From Glycine soja (lineage: Eukaryota; Streptophyta; Magnoliopsida; Fabales; Fabaceae), in assembly GCF_004193775.1 (NCBI RefSeq), contig NC_041005.1, forward strand, positions 436,501-500,500: a stretch of 64,000 bases of DNA, read 5' to 3'. Every line of letters starts with the position of its first letter. Positions within the stretch are counted from its first letter, which is position 1. The notes under the pieces were generated by a model. That model saw nothing but the letters and a program-made list of their open reading frames with translations. It was not told where the DNA came from and did not search any database. The translations under genes were made by a program, and so were the position numbers. Below, in pieces: positions 24,060 to 37,481 of the stretch.

Positions 24060-27000
24060 AATGATTAATTATAGAGATTCACAGTGATCAAGTGGATCCA
24101 AGCATATAATAGCAAGGAAAAGCCTTGCCTCTATGGAACTTTATAGAACAAACCACTCATCACATCTAAGATTAATATCCACCTCACAACATTAGATATA
24201 TAGTTGCATAGTTGCTCTCACAACTTTTTTCTAGTAAGCCATCACATTCGGCAATAATGGTTAAAACAAGCACCATGACGTGGGGTCAACTATATGGTAT
24301 ATGTGGCATGTGCGTAAGATGGTGATATGAAATAACTTTTGGAAATTGGACTTGTTATAGGGACAAATCATTTCATTATGAAAACGAATTCAATTTTTTA
24401 TTTTGCTTTATAGCGCACTATAAACTATTTTTGTTGCACATCACTGTAATGTGATCCTTATCATACTCTTTATCTTGTAGGTAGGTAGGTATTGGGACTG
24501 TAGTCTGCAATATATAGTTTTACCTATAAACGCAAATCTTTTTCTAACCTGTAGTTCTTATATGTAGCATTTAAAAACTTATTTGATCATCCACAATTAA
24601 ACAGAAACAAGGAAACAAGGAAACTAACCCTTGTCATTTTTTACAACCACCAAAAGGGTTCAGTCTCTAATCCATTGCCCTACATATCTCTATTACCTTT
24701 TGACTCGTAGAATTTGTTTTTTGTCAAGTTTGCAAAAGTCTAATATCACATCGACACATTATATTGGCAAATTAAGCAACAAAAAAATATCTGTGAACAC
24801 CGGGTTTTTATTACTCCACAGTGAAAAAATGTTAGGGTGAAGGTTGTAAGCTTGGAGTTAAACGTGAATATAGATATTTTTTTTATGAACAAATATTAGT
24901 TGTTAATATTGTTAGTTTTTATTAGTGAAAATTTGAATTCACAATTTTTTTTTCTTCTTAGACCAATCTTATATTAAGTGGATATAAGTATCCTAACTTT
25001 TTGAGATGGAGAAAAAGAAAAGGGACAATCTGTTGTGTGATTGGAAAGTATAACATTGCTACTTCTGATGCCGCTACTTTTGGGATCCATATCCTGAATA
25101 AACCTATATCATATATAAACAGAGAAATTAAACTGCGCAGTGATCTTTTGCTGTTTTTTGAATCTGCTCTATAATTATAAAAAACAACTGGATAAGCAGA
25201 AGGAAATAAAAAGGATGTCATACAAGCGAAATACTGTTAAATTAAGGACAAAATAACCTTATTGCGGAGCCAAATAGTTTTTTTTTTTTATTAGGTATGC
25301 ACATCAGTTTCAAAAAAGTTTCAAATATACTTGTTCAATTTTAGACAAATAAACAGTCCATTCCCGATGTGTTCCACAAAAGGAAATATCATGGTCCTAT
25401 CAGTCAGATTTATAGGATAAAAAATGTCTTGAAATAGGCAGAGGAATCAGGTATGAGGTATGTAAGTATATAAAAGATTACCCGACTAATAGCATGCTTG
25501 GTTATGCGTGAGTTTTAGAAAAATCGATTCTATTTTCGTGGTGAAGCAAGTTACAAGTAATTACTTCAAAAAATTTCATTGTCATGCCACCATTTTGAAC
25601 TTTATAATCGATTCTCAATGATAACCAAACACACACTAAAAATGATTTGAAGTTTAATCTTCTTGAAAAAAAAATTATATTAATTTTTATTAGTACGAGG
25701 AATTAAGGCAGTTACCTTTTTTTTTTCTCTTAATAATTCCACTCACTTTATATTTTTATTCTCTTGAAATCCTTCTACTGTACTTACTAAAAATTCACGT
25801 TAGCAGAAATGACTGTTCGAAAAGTGGCTTTCAGAGTACAAGGTGTACAAATATTTTCAACAAGAATGGCCATAAAACCTTAAACTAATACACTCCTTTT
25901 CAATTTTTATAATAACAAAATTACTCCGTGGTAATCGATACTCACAACAGTGTCCGATAAGCTAATCATAAAGCAATGTCTGAGAAGATACTTTTTTTTT
26001 TCCTGGAGAATGTGAAGATATATTGATCAAAGTCAAAAATTTACTTTTTTTAAAAAAAAATTAACGTTGGGTCTTGTGTAAACATATATTATGCAGCAAT
26101 CTACACTTTGTCCCTCAGCCCAGGTACATATTTCCTTTTTCTTGTGCGAACCGCAATTGTAAGTAATCAAACTTTAAAAGTTACATGTTCAATAATTTTT
26201 TAAAAGTATTTCCATACCGAGGCTAATTGAGGTCTCTCTTGTCCTCTCCCTCTTTTGTTTGATAACCAAAAATAATACTTATGAATGTAAAGATCGATAT
26301 GCGTTTTTGTATTCAACTTAAGAATATGTTTCTATTCTACTATGATTTTGCTGGAAATGAACAGTGGACAAAATGACATTTTCCACAAAGTTGCATCAGT
26401 GCCATAAGTGTTCGATTCACCGGCATATGAATTGTGCAGGGTACTAAATATCACAACAAACTTGAGCTTTATTCGGAATCAATTTCTTGAGGGAAGTATT
26501 CGACAACTTGGAACTGGTGTTTGGCCCAAGAGTTAGGATGTTCAAATATAAGTAGATCTAAAATAAAAATCAAAAACTGCAAAAGAAAAGAAAAATGAAT
26601 CAAACCGATTTATTTGGATGCTTTTTTTAACCTAGTTAGTATGGATCGATTTATGATTTGTGTTTTGAAATCAAATCAATCAAATTATAATAATTATGTT
26701 AACACTTATATTATTTTAGTGTTATATAGTTTATGTGTATATCACTTTAAATTTTACAGTATTATAATATTATATTTTTTTTTTTATCAATATAGTGTTA
26801 TGTGGTATTATGTAAATAAATTTATATAAAGTATATCATCTTCTTTTTAAAATAACTTTTTTAAGATGTGTTTGATTTAAAATTAATGAAAATTGATAAA
26901 TTTTTATTATAAAAGGTTTAACATATTAATAAATTTCTTATATTGTTACTAATAATTTTTTTAATGAGTTTAATTTAAAAGTTGAAAAGAAAGTATGTAG

Positions 27001-28485
27001 ATATTAATAAAATAATATTTTAGTAAAAATTACAAAAATCGAACGAATTAAATCATAAAATATTAATTTAGTTTAGTTTGAATTTTATTTTAAAATTAAA
27101 ACTAAAATAAATTAAACAGCATATTTTTTTAATTTTAGTTTGGATAATTTTTTGATCAAAATGGAACCACGAACACACAGAGTGAAACGAGGATCTTTTT
27201 GTTTCCTTACTCGTATGGACCCGTTTAGTATAAGTGGACTGGACTGGGCCACACAGCAGGACAACAAAGGATATGTATATTATAAGAGATGGAATACATT
27301 GGGCAGGTCAATTTCTACATGGGAATTGCCTTTTTTATTATCTTTCTTTATTACATCACTATTCAGACTTCGATTTTTTTTATCTTATATTCTAAAAATA
27401 TAATGTATAATAAAACGTCTAAATCTCTAAAACTATTTATAATAAATTTTGAAATTATAATTATTAAATTAATTAACAAAAAATTTTGAAATTAAATTTC
27501 CAGAACACATTCAAAATGTTTTTTATGCCTTTTAAAAAAAAAGAGTAGTGATTATATACCACAAAGTTTTGTTGATGCCCAATATTTATGAATAATAATT
27601 TTAGTTAAATTTCGATATTGAAAATTTATTTTTTTAGTAATTTTATTAAAAAATAATTTTATTCTAGTAAAAGTTTTGTTTGGTTCAGCGGAAATGAAGA
27701 AAAACAGCTAGCCTAGGCTATCCTTGAGAAGGAGAGACTCTAGGGGAGGGGAAGGAAGATCCAAAATGATTTAACTTCTATTGAATATTTAAAATTTTAA
27801 AATTTTAAAATTTATCTTGTCATAAATATATTATATAAGATTTATATTCGATGTATTATCGTTAATATACTTATTAAACTTTGACATATAAAATATTTTT
27901 TATTAATTATACATTCAAAAATTTAATTAAATAAATACTATTAAAATATTTCTCATTAAAGTTTATAACAATGAGATTAAACGTATTAAAATTTATATAA
28001 ATTATTTAAGAAATATTATGATTATTTTTAAAAACAATCATCACACATGTATACAGTTTTTAGAATTTTATTATTTAGCTTAATAAAAATACAGAAAGTA
28101 TTGTTAAAAGTTTAGAAAAAAAACATATTTAATTTATATATACAATGAAAAATATTAATATTTTTACGTAAATACTTATTTTAATGTAAGATAAACATCT
28201 TAATAAACTTTTAGCCTGTCCTTTTAACAATTTTTTTTATAGTGAAGGAAAATAAAGACAACAAAGAAACTAGGTTCTAACAAAATGGATGCCTAGAGCA
28301 TAGTAAACCGCTAAGAATAGAGCTGAATAAATATATACTACTGTTATACAAATAAACAACCAATCATTGATAATTATATTCATATTTAAATAAATATAGC
28401 CTATAAAATTTCGTAATTGTATACGAATTTTAATTATAATAGAAAAATATTTTAAAACAATGTGTAATATATTTGCTGAATGAAA
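24060..28485. other. AT-rich intergenic region
   Basis: No gene was recognised in about 4.4 kb. Short open frames near 25.0, 26.6 and 27.2 kb are AT-rich with no recognisable motif. There are simple A/T runs throughout, including a repeated AAAATTTT motif at about 27789-27813. Confidence 0.4.
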
Positions 28486-28494
28486 TTCAAAATA
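28486..28494 (+). repeat. Left 9-bp target-site duplication of the MULE
   Basis: TTCAAAATA, identical to 29905-29913, directly abutting the terminal inverted repeat. Confidence 0.85.
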
Positions 28495-29904
28495 GGTTAA
28501 ATAGTCATTTTTGTTCCCTAATGTGATTCGTTAACAAATCCGTTCTTAAAGATAAAAATATAAAATTTAGTCCCCGAAAATGTAAAAAGTACAACAAATA
28601 TATCCGACCGTTAACTTCCATTTGTCACCGTTAATAAAATGACCTACGTGGGATAGAGAGACAAATTTGTCACTAAGATGATTGCCAACGTGATCATATC
28701 GAATTGTCAACACATAGACATATTTATCATATAATATTTTTTTGACTTTTTATCTTCCTAATTGCTGAAAAGTCCCTAAGAGATGAAAATACAAAATTTA
28801 GTCCCCGAAAGTATCAAAAGTGTGACAAATATATCCGGATGTGGACGTTAATAGTAGATTATGACTAATTATTATAATTTGAAATAATTTATACTGATTG
28901 CGACAAATTTTTTTCAACAAACTCATAAATTAAATTGAGTCTAAAAGAAAAAAGAATACTAATTTTATTAACTGGTATATAACTTTTTTATACTCTTATG
29001 CTTAATGAAAGGTTTAAGTAAAAAAAATGTTTATTATAAAGCATTATAGTTAAATTAGATTTATGAATAATTTTTAGAAAAAATTGTAACTGCAATGACA
29101 CTTTTAATTTGTAAAAAATACTCACTCCTTAGAAATGATTTTTTAAATGACTGGTCAATAAAAAATAATTTTGTATGAATAATTTTGTATGACATAAAAA
29201 ATTAATTTAAAAATCAAGAAACTTTTTATTATAATTTGTTATTTGATGTCATTGCATATACTAATAAACATTCATATTTTATTATAAAAAATTTATGGAA
29301 AAAAATAATTAAATAAATAGTGTTTAATTAAACACAAATAATGATTTCTTATCGTTTTATAATAAATTTTTTTTTGTGTTGATAACATTTATTTAAGAGT
29401 TAACAACCAAAGTATTGGTTTTTTTTTTGTAGTTAAAGAAAAGTAAGAAGAATTCGTCAAAGTAATAAAAATTCACTTCCATTGATAATATTTTTTTGCA
29501 ATCATTATAAATTTTTTAAAATTATAATAATTAGTCACAATCTACTATTAACGTTTAGATATATTTATCGCACTTTTTACACTTTCGGAGACTAAATTTT
29601 ATATTTTTATCTATCATGACGTTTTATTAGTGAAGTGAAAGACAAAAAGTCAAAAAATATTATATGACAAATATGTCCATATGCTGGCAATTAGAGATGA
29701 CCACCTTAACCATCCTTTAAGTGACAAATTAATTCCTCTATGTCACATCACATGAGTTATTTTATTAACGGTGGCGGACGAAAGTTAATGACTATATATA
29801 TTTGTCGCACTTTTTACACTTTTTGAGATTAAATTTTGTATTTTCATTTTTCAGGGATATATTTACGAGCGAATTACAGGGTTCGAAAAAGTGACTATTT
29901 ACCC
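28495..29904. mobile_element. Non-autonomous Mutator-like element (long TIR, 9-bp TSD)
   Basis: Long terminal inverted repeats: left arm about 28495-28918, right arm about 29482-29904. The left end reads GGTTAAATAGTCA; the reverse complement of the right end reads GGGTAAATAGTCA. The arms stay alignable inwards through CGTTAATAGTAGATTRTGAC and AATTATTATAATTT. The element is flanked on both sides by the perfect 9-bp direct repeat TTCAAAATA (28486-28494 and 29905-29913), the hallmark of Mutator-superfamily insertion. Each arm contains two related sub-units around AAATTTAGTCCCCGAAA. The central about 560 bp is AT-rich and has no transposase frame, so movement would need an enzyme in trans. The superfamily call rests on TSD length and TIR length. 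Confidence 0.82.
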
Positions 29905-29913
29905 TTCAAAATA
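29905..29913 (+). repeat. Right 9-bp target-site duplication of the MULE
   Basis: TTCAAAATA, identical to 28486-28494. Confidence 0.85.
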
Positions 29914-31034
29914 TGTATCTTGTAAATATCGAAGCAGTGTGAGAATAAAAATGAAAAATAAAAGACAATGTGAATTTTGAAATTGTCACTTTGTGGCTGA
30001 GTGAGGGTCATGGTGATGGTAGAGTGAATGAGCAACATTTAAGATCACACGTAGCACCACAACATCAGCCCCTCCGTAAGTCATGCATAATAGTCATACA
30101 AATCCGTTCTTTCGTTGTTTCCTTCACAGATCACAAATCACAATCACAACACACAGGGAAAGGAAGAAGGACATTTTTGTTTCACGTGCTTTAACTTCTC
30201 TTTCTCTACAACTTTAAAGTACTGTAAACCAACTTCATTTCTACGCAATTTAAAATGATTATCTCATTTGACCCATTGAGCCCTCTTTGTCATGCATCAT
30301 GTTTAATTTCGTGTTTGTGTTCCTACACTATACATTGTGGAGCTTGCATGATGCCTAAATGTAAAAGATCTTGAAAGTTTTCTGATCCTTAGTTAATTTG
30401 TGGCAACGTGCAAGTGGTTTTCTGATCACATTGTACAACCATGGAGATTTTAATTACAATGTTGTTTCTTCTGCATATCTATATTCCCTTACGAAATTAT
30501 ATATATTTCTTGGCTTTCATGATCTCCAGTTACCTCCTTTCTTTCTTTTTCTTTTGTGGTTATCTTCTCTTGTTTGCTCAATGCTTATAATCGTATATGA
30601 GACTTTCACTTTAGGATCTGGGTGAATTTTGGCCAGCTAGTTAATTAAGAAGTAACCCTTTTTTAGAATTTATTGAAAAACAATAGTGAGAAAAATAACG
30701 TTGTGCCTTTGATAGGGATCTTAAATTGGAAAGTTGGGACTACATAGTTAAAACCACTTGATTTTTTTTCTTCTGTTCCGTAACGACCAACCACTTGAAC
30801 TAAATAGTGTGATGTTATTTTCAAAATTAATCACTTGGTTCGTGTTTATAGTCTTCATGTGGTATCCAAAAGTATATCTCAACTCAATCGTTTTGAATTT
30901 CGGATTAAAAGAACGATGCATTAGTTTGGAAATATATGCTTTTAGGCTCATGGAGTGTTAGCAGCAAGGAATAGGAGTTTGTGGGGGTGGTTTATATCTA
31001 TGTTAATTTTATGTCAATAAACTTTACTGTGCAG
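29914..31034 (+). other. Upstream region and probable 5'-UTR intron of the invertase gene
   Basis: No independent gene. TTTACTGTGCAG| ending at 31034 is a strong acceptor just 41 bp before the invertase ATG, so an untranslated first exon probably lies upstream (perhaps around 30.1-30.2 kb) with a large 5'-UTR intron. This is an inference; transcript data would settle it. Confidence 0.45.
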
Positions 31035-31075
31035 GATTTTGAGCAAGACAATTGCAAGTGCTAATATTTTGGAAG

Positions 31076-33717
31076 ATGTCTTCGTTTCCGATAGATAGAT
31101 CCCATAATGGGAGTCTTAAGTGTCTAGAGGCACTAAGTAGTGTATCAGAAAAGGAGGAATTTGATTTCTCAAAAGCATTAGATAGGCCTAGGGCTCTGAA
31201 TATAGAGAGACAGAGATCATTTGATGAAAGATCAATGAATGAACTATCCTTAGGCTTTTCTCCACGTCAATTGGCCACAAAAGTTGATAGTTCATCTCGC
31301 CTGGGAGATCTTCTTGATCATGTACATTCTCCTAGGCCAAAGTCAGATATTAATACTCCGGGATCAGTGACATTGGATCCACATCCATTAACATCAGAAG
31401 CTTGGGAAGAGCTGAGGCGTTCCTTGGTATATTTCCGTGGTCAGCCAGTTGGTACAATTGCTGCTTTGGATAATTCTGATGAGAAACTTAATTATGATCA
31501 GGTAGCATGATCTTGGATATGTATCTGTTTCTTCTATGTTGTCTTTTTTTTTTGTGTGTGTGTATGTCAGTGGGGGGAGGAATTGGCACAATTTCATCAC
31601 AATACTTGGATTTTGGTTACACTTCTAGACCATGTTAACTATTATGGATCTACACTCATGGTTCAAGTGACATAAAATCCACTGTCCGGATAAGCATGCT
31701 ATATTACAACTTAATCTTTTAGTTTCATTGTTTTAGTTTTTACTTGTCATGCTGGATCAGTGGCTTTGATCATTATCTCTTTCCTTGTCTCCCCATTTTT
31801 GATTTTGCTATGAGATCTAATCTAAGGTATTTTTACATTTGTGTATAGGTGTTTATAAGAGACTTTGTCCCAAGTGCTTTGGCTTTTCTGATGCATGGGG
31901 AAACGGACATTGTTAAAAATTTTCTTTTAAAGACCCTTCGCCTTCAATCATGGGAGAAAAAGATTGACAGGTTCCAACTAGCAGAAGGGGTGATGCCTGC
32001 TAGTTTTAAAGTATTCCATGACCCAGTTAGAAATCATGAGACCCTGATAGCAGATTTTGGTGAAAGTGCAATAGGCAGGGTTGCTCCTGTTGATTCTGGA
32101 TTTTGGTGGATTATACTGCTTCGCGCATACACAAAGGCTACAGGAGACTCTTCTTTGGCTGAACGGCCTGAATGTCAAAAGGGTATGCGCTTGATCTTGA
32201 GTTTATGCCTGTCAGAGGGGTTTGACACGTTTCCAACTTTACTATGTGCTGATGGATGCTGCATGATTGATCGAAGAATGGTGAGTTTTATGAAATTTAT
32301 GATTGTCTACTGTCTTGAAACTAGGCATTGATGATTCATGAACTATTAGGGGATTTACAATGAATTTTGTTGCTGTGGTTAATTTATCCATTTCTTTCTT
32401 TCAACTTTGTATTATGACTTCAGGGTGTTTATGGGTATCCAATTGAGATTCAAGCATTGTTCTTCATGGCTTTAAGATGTGCCTTGCAATTGCTTAAGCA
32501 AGACATGGAAGGGAAAGAGTTTGTGGAGCGAATTGTGAAACGGTTGCATGCCTTAAGCTATCATATGAGGAGCTACTTTTGGTTGGATTTGAAGCAGCTT
32601 AATGATGTATACCGCTTCAAAACAGAAGAGTACTCGCATACTGCAGTGAACAAGTTCAATGTTATTCCTGATTCATTACCAGATTGGATATTTGATTTCA
32701 TGCCTCATCATGGTGGATACTTTGTTGGGAATGTGAGCCCGGCTAGGATGGATTTCAGGTGGTTTTGCTTGGGCAATTGCATTGCAATTTTGTCGTGCAT
32801 GGCAACTCCTGAGCAGTCAATTGCAATCATGGATCTCATTGAATCACGCTGGGAGGAATTAATTGGAGAGATGCCTGTCAAAGTTTGTTATCCAGCAATT
32901 GAAAACCATGAATGGAGGCTCGTAACAGGATGTGACCCTAAAAATACTAGATGGAGTTACCACAACGGGGGATCCTGGCCAGGTAATTCTTAATTACTAA
33001 TTTCTACGTCACATGTAATTCAGTTTCTCAATTCACAAGAAAAAGTTAATAAACCTCATTAACTGAAATCACTTACTAGGACCATGGACATGTGGTGGTG
33101 CGAATCATATGACAGCTTTCCCCTTATTAGGGTATGATATGATCGCAGAGCTAGACACAAGATAACGATCATTAATTATATTGTCCTTCTCTTGCATGTA
33201 TGTATCCTAGTGTCCAACATCATATCCTTTTACTTAAGAACAGGAGAGGACTAAATCTACATTATATATAAAAGGAACTGTAACATTTTTGTTAAGTGAA
33301 CTCTAATTTTTTTATCATTGTGAAATTTGAGTAGCTCATTTAGTAGGAGCTAGCTGACACACTTTCAATTGAGATGCTAGTAATCACATAATTTAGATAC
33401 AATTATTTGTGATGGTTACAGTTCTTTTATGGCTTCTGGCTGCGGCATCGATCAAGACTGGGAGGCCCCAAATTGCAAGGCGTGCCCTTAACATTGCTGA
33501 GAGCAAATTGCTGAAGGACAACTGGCCCGAATACTATGATGGAACGACGGGCCGATATGTTGGGAAGCAGGCCCGTAAGTTCCAGACCTGGTCCATTGCT
33601 GGTTACTTGTCCGCTAGGATGATGCTCGATGATCCATCCCATTTAGGTCTTGTTGCTCTCGAAGAAGACAAACACCTCAAGCCTTTGCTCAAGAGATCAA
33701 TTTCGTGGACTTTATGA
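31076..33717 (+). CDS. Alkaline/neutral invertase (GH100, cytosolic type)
   Basis: Four coding exons: 31076..31501, 31849..32280, 32424..32982, 33422..33717 (TGA), 1713 bp, 570 aa. It hydrolyses sucrose to glucose and fructose at neutral pH. The N-terminus carries [19 protein letters not shown], typical of the cytosolic CINV clade, with no transit peptide visible. The catalytic (alpha/alpha)6 barrel is spelled out by [119 protein letters not shown] and NWPEYYDG. By family knowledge the catalytic acid is the Asp of PVDSGFWW and the nucleophile-side Glu is in HEWR; both are present. The C-terminus [12 protein letters not shown] is typical. All splice sites are GT..AG and phases agree. Appears intact. 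ATG 31076 is preferred over the upstream ATG at 31052 because homology begins close to it. Confidence 0.95.
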
Positions 33718-33719
33718 GT

Positions 33720-35609
33720 CACTTTATTCTTTCATTCATCCATTTTGAACTTGTGGCAATGATAGAAAAGAGTTTTCTCATGAAAAGAATATACTATGGT
33801 AATTCAACTTTTTAGTTTTCAAATTAAACATTTCTATTTAAGAAAACCAACATCTTTTACAAGAAAGATTAATTAATGTATGGCAAGGAAAACATTATTA
33901 ATCTCTCACAAGGAGATTATAAACATGTTTCTTATAAAACATTTTGAAATAAATTATTTATTATATTGAAAAAATAAGTGTTTTTCTGCATAAAAAAAAT
34001 ATTATTGTGAAATTGACTTAAACAAACAATATAAGTCAATTTGACATCATATTTCAATCTAAAATCTTAAGGCTTAAATTTATGAGTTTTATCGTCATTT
34101 GTATGATAATCAAATTTCTCATTCTTATCCGATGTAGGATTTCACTTCACATTTGTATTCCAACAATTCTTCTCAAGTGTGAGTTTCTTCTACATAATAG
34201 TCTCTCCCTCACATGTAAGATATTCTATATTATAATCTTTCCCTCAAGCAAAAATTATTTTTAATTCATGAATATCTAATAATGACATTTAGAATTTAAT
34301 CATAATTACCTTGACTTGTTTAATCCTTACTACCAAACATGTTCTAGTACTCCAACAAATACTCACACCTCATAAAATGTTTTTTTTATAACATAAAAGG
34401 ATATCTTGATGTAAACTACAACTCCAACAAATACTCACACATCAGAAAATGTTTTTTTTTATAACATAAAAGGCTAAAAGGATATCTTGATGTAAACTAC
34501 AAAGTAAAATATAATTATATATATAAATTTATGATAATTATGGGAATTCAATTGGCAAAAGTAATTTCTTATCAATTTTCATTAACCAAACATATCAAAA
34601 GATATAAACCAATAAAAATTGAACAAATTATCAAGTAACAATATAAATGAGTTAACATACCTTCACCATAAATAGGAACATAATTTATTTATTACAATGT
34701 TTTATATTAAAAAACATACATATTACTTGTGAACATAAATTAATTGTCAAAACAGGTAATTAAAGATGAGATCAATAACAAATATATAAGGGTGTTTGTT
34801 TCAAGTTATTCAATTTCATATGCGCGAATAACATGAGTATTTTAAAGACTCAAAATCAAGTGTAAATAAAAAGCTCAAAATAAATTACTTGAAATTTTGA
34901 GTTGTTATTTGTAAATCTAACGAGAATTTGAGATAGATTTCATTAGGATTTGTTTTAATTTGATTTTATAATTATTTCCTCTATTAGAATGTGGATCTTA
35001 TCATTTGCTAGGATTTACTATTACTATGATTTACTACCATATATGTTTCTCTCTAAATAGGAAACTTGGTGATTTAAAAGCATCAAATTGAATTTGAATG
35101 AGATATGAATTTTATATAAATATGATATTATTTTTTTACATGAGTTATTATTATTATTTAGTACATATTAAACACTAGATAGTATAAAAAATTATCACAT
35201 TTTTTATTTTATTCTCTTATCCAACTTTTATATCTTATTTATTTTATCCATATATCAGTATTTTTTTTTTGAAACGTACTAAAAACATCCAATACAGAAA
35301 ATTAATATTTTAAATGATTAAGATAAGATCAATATTATTATTATTATTATAATATTTGGTATCGTGAAAAGTGCGTGAATATTGAACGACACTGAGGTTG
35401 GCAGTTTGGTTTGGGTGGGGTATTGCAGCGAGTCAGCGAGTCAAGTTGACGTTGACATTGACGTTGGAGTCGAGTTGTGCCCTAATTGGCTAATTCAGAA
35501 AGAATTGAATTCGGGGAAGAGATTCACAATTCTCATCTCATTGATTGCTTACCATCAATTAGGATTAGGAAGGAACGCAAAATCATCAAATCAAATAAAA
35601 GAATTAATC
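33720..35609. other. AT-rich intergenic region
   Basis: No gene was recognised. It includes the 3' flank of the invertase gene, a tandem duplication at 34349-34501 (separate entry) and the 5' UTR/promoter of the ERD2-like gene. A less AT-rich transcript-like stretch begins at about 35390. Confidence 0.4.
34349..34501. repeat. Two-copy tandem duplication, units of 72 and 81 bp
   Basis: Unit 1 is 34349-34420 and unit 2 is 34421-34501. Both run from ACTCCAACAAATACTCACAC to GATATCTTGATGTAAACTACA. Unit 2 carries a 9-bp extra block (GCTAAAAGG-like) and a longer T run. Non-coding. Confidence 0.8.
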
Positions 35610-37481
35610 ATGAGGAGTGGGAAAAAGTCTATTCACGCGATCACGACATGGGTGCGGCGGCAGCCCCCAAAGGTGAAGGCTTTTCTCGCCGTCGTTTCCG
35701 GCATGGCGGCTCTCGTCCTTCTCCGCTTCATCGTTCACGATCACGACAACCTTTTCGTCGCCGCCGAGGCTGTTCACTCTCTTGGAATTTCTGTTCTCAT
35801 CTACAAGCTCATCAAAGAAAAAACTTGTGCCGGTTCGCTCACTTATCCCCTTCCCTTTTCACTTTCTTTCTTTCTTTCTATCAGTTACTTGTCAATTTCT
35901 TTTATATGTCTGCAATTTCCTTATAATAAATTTGGATTGCTTTGTTCTTATCCGTTAATATTTAATTTAATGTGACCTGCCTTGAACATCAAGAAATTGT
36001 TTGTTTCAGAACGTTTCCATTGAATGATTAATGACATTGTTTGGCTGCTTTTATTCCTTTTGTTATTGAATGAGAAGAAGAAACAACATTTTGTTGCTTT
36101 ATTTTGCTATTCTAGCTTTGTTCATGTCTTGTCATGAGGATGCTTCCCTGTTTCACGCCTTTTATCGCTACTGTTTGTGATGTACAGGATTATCGCTCAA
36201 ATCCCAGGAATTGACAGCTATATTTTTAGCTGTTAGGCTGTACTGCAGTTTTGTCATGGAATATGATATACACACCCTGCTTGATTTGGCTACTTTTGCC
36301 ACGACACTGTGGGTTATATACATGATTCGTTTTAAATTGAAGTCTAGTTACATGGAGGAGAAAGACAACTTTGCTATATACTATGTGGTAGGCTCCCCCA
36401 CTATCCTTTCATTTCAAAATTATAAGCTCATTCTATGTTCTTTTCATTTTACTCAACTTCAAAGGTTATATATACTTGTGCGTTTATCTGCTCTATTTTT
36501 TAAAATTGAATGCAGGTGATACCATGTGCTGTGTTAGCCTTGTTTATTCATCCATCAACTTCACATCATTTATTGAACAGGATTTCCTGGGCATTCTGTG
36601 TATATCTCGAAGCTGTGTCAGTACTGCCCCAACTGCGAGTCATGCAGAACACCCAAGTATATAAGAATATCCATCATGCATGTTATTTATGTTATCCAAT
36701 TCTACACTTTTCCTTCTTAATTTCATTTTATTTTATGCTTTCAGATTGTTGAGCCATTCACAGCTCATTATGTATTTGCCCTGGGTGTGGCAAGATTCTT
36801 GAGCTGTGCTCATTGGGTTCTTCAGGTATGATCTGTTCGTCCAAACTTGTGATTGCATTCATCAGCTCTATGAACCATTTTCAAATTCGCTTGTCACTTG
36901 TTTTCTGGCTTGTGCTGCTGTCTGTTATCACTAAGATGGACATTTTTGGATTGGCTATCTAGTCAATCAAGGAGTGGAATGTGAATATATTTATAATTTG
37001 TAATTTCAAGTTTGGCTTATTTCCATTGGCATAATAATCAGCTTTCTTCTATAAGTATTACAGGGACATGTGTTTGGCCAGTGGGTTATTAGTTTGCTGT
37101 TCTTAGCACATTTTTTTAGTAGTGCAACTTATTGGATTTACTAATTGCTGGTCTCCTACAGTCCTACTAACTTACCATTTCTTTTAACAGGTGTTAGATA
37201 GTCGTGGACATTTGTTGGTTGCCTTGGGGTATGGATTATGGCCGTCAATGGTGCTTATTTCTGAAATTGTCCAGACTTTTATCTTAGCAGATTTCTGTTA
37301 CTATTATGTCAAAAGGTTAGTTGAGTGCATTATAGCAACTCTTTCCTGTTTTGAACCTTCTTTCGTGGGCTGATAATGTCTCAAGAACTTTTCAGCATGA
37401 TTCTGTTCCTTATGATATTTATTTTATTGCAGTGTTTTCGGCGGACAGCTTGTTCTCCGCCTACCTTCTGGAGTGGTGTAA
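35610..37481 (+). CDS. ER lumen protein-retaining receptor family (ERD2-like) membrane protein
   Basis: Six exons: 35610..35832, 36188..36387, 36516..36656, 36745..36825, 37191..37315, 37433..37481 (TAA), 819 bp, 272 aa, all GT..AG with consistent phases. The protein begins MRSGKKSIHAITTWVRRQP, then an N-terminal helix (AFLAVVSGMAALVLLRFIV) that classical KDEL receptors lack. The ERD2 fold follows: EAVHSLGISVLIYKLIKEKT, CAGLSLKSQELTAIFLAVRL, DLATFATTLWVIYMI, HPSTSHHLLNRISWAFCVYL, EAVSVLPQLRVMQNT, ARFLSCAHWVLQ and FCYYYVKS. C-terminus LRLPSGVV. Classical members retrieve K/HDEL proteins from Golgi to ER; this longer 'ERD2-like' subgroup is less characterised, so ligand binding is not assumed. 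Multi-pass, ER/Golgi location inferred. The frame is open upstream of the ATG at 35610 but has no earlier ATG. Confidence 0.93.

Noticed and set aside
34349..34501. Tandem repeats as a CRISPR-like array
   Set aside because: Only two long adjacent copies with no spacers, in plant nuclear DNA; a simple tandem duplication.
35382..35609. N-terminal extension of the ERD2-like protein
   Set aside because: The frame is open but begins at a TTG and has no ATG before 35610; likely 5' UTR.
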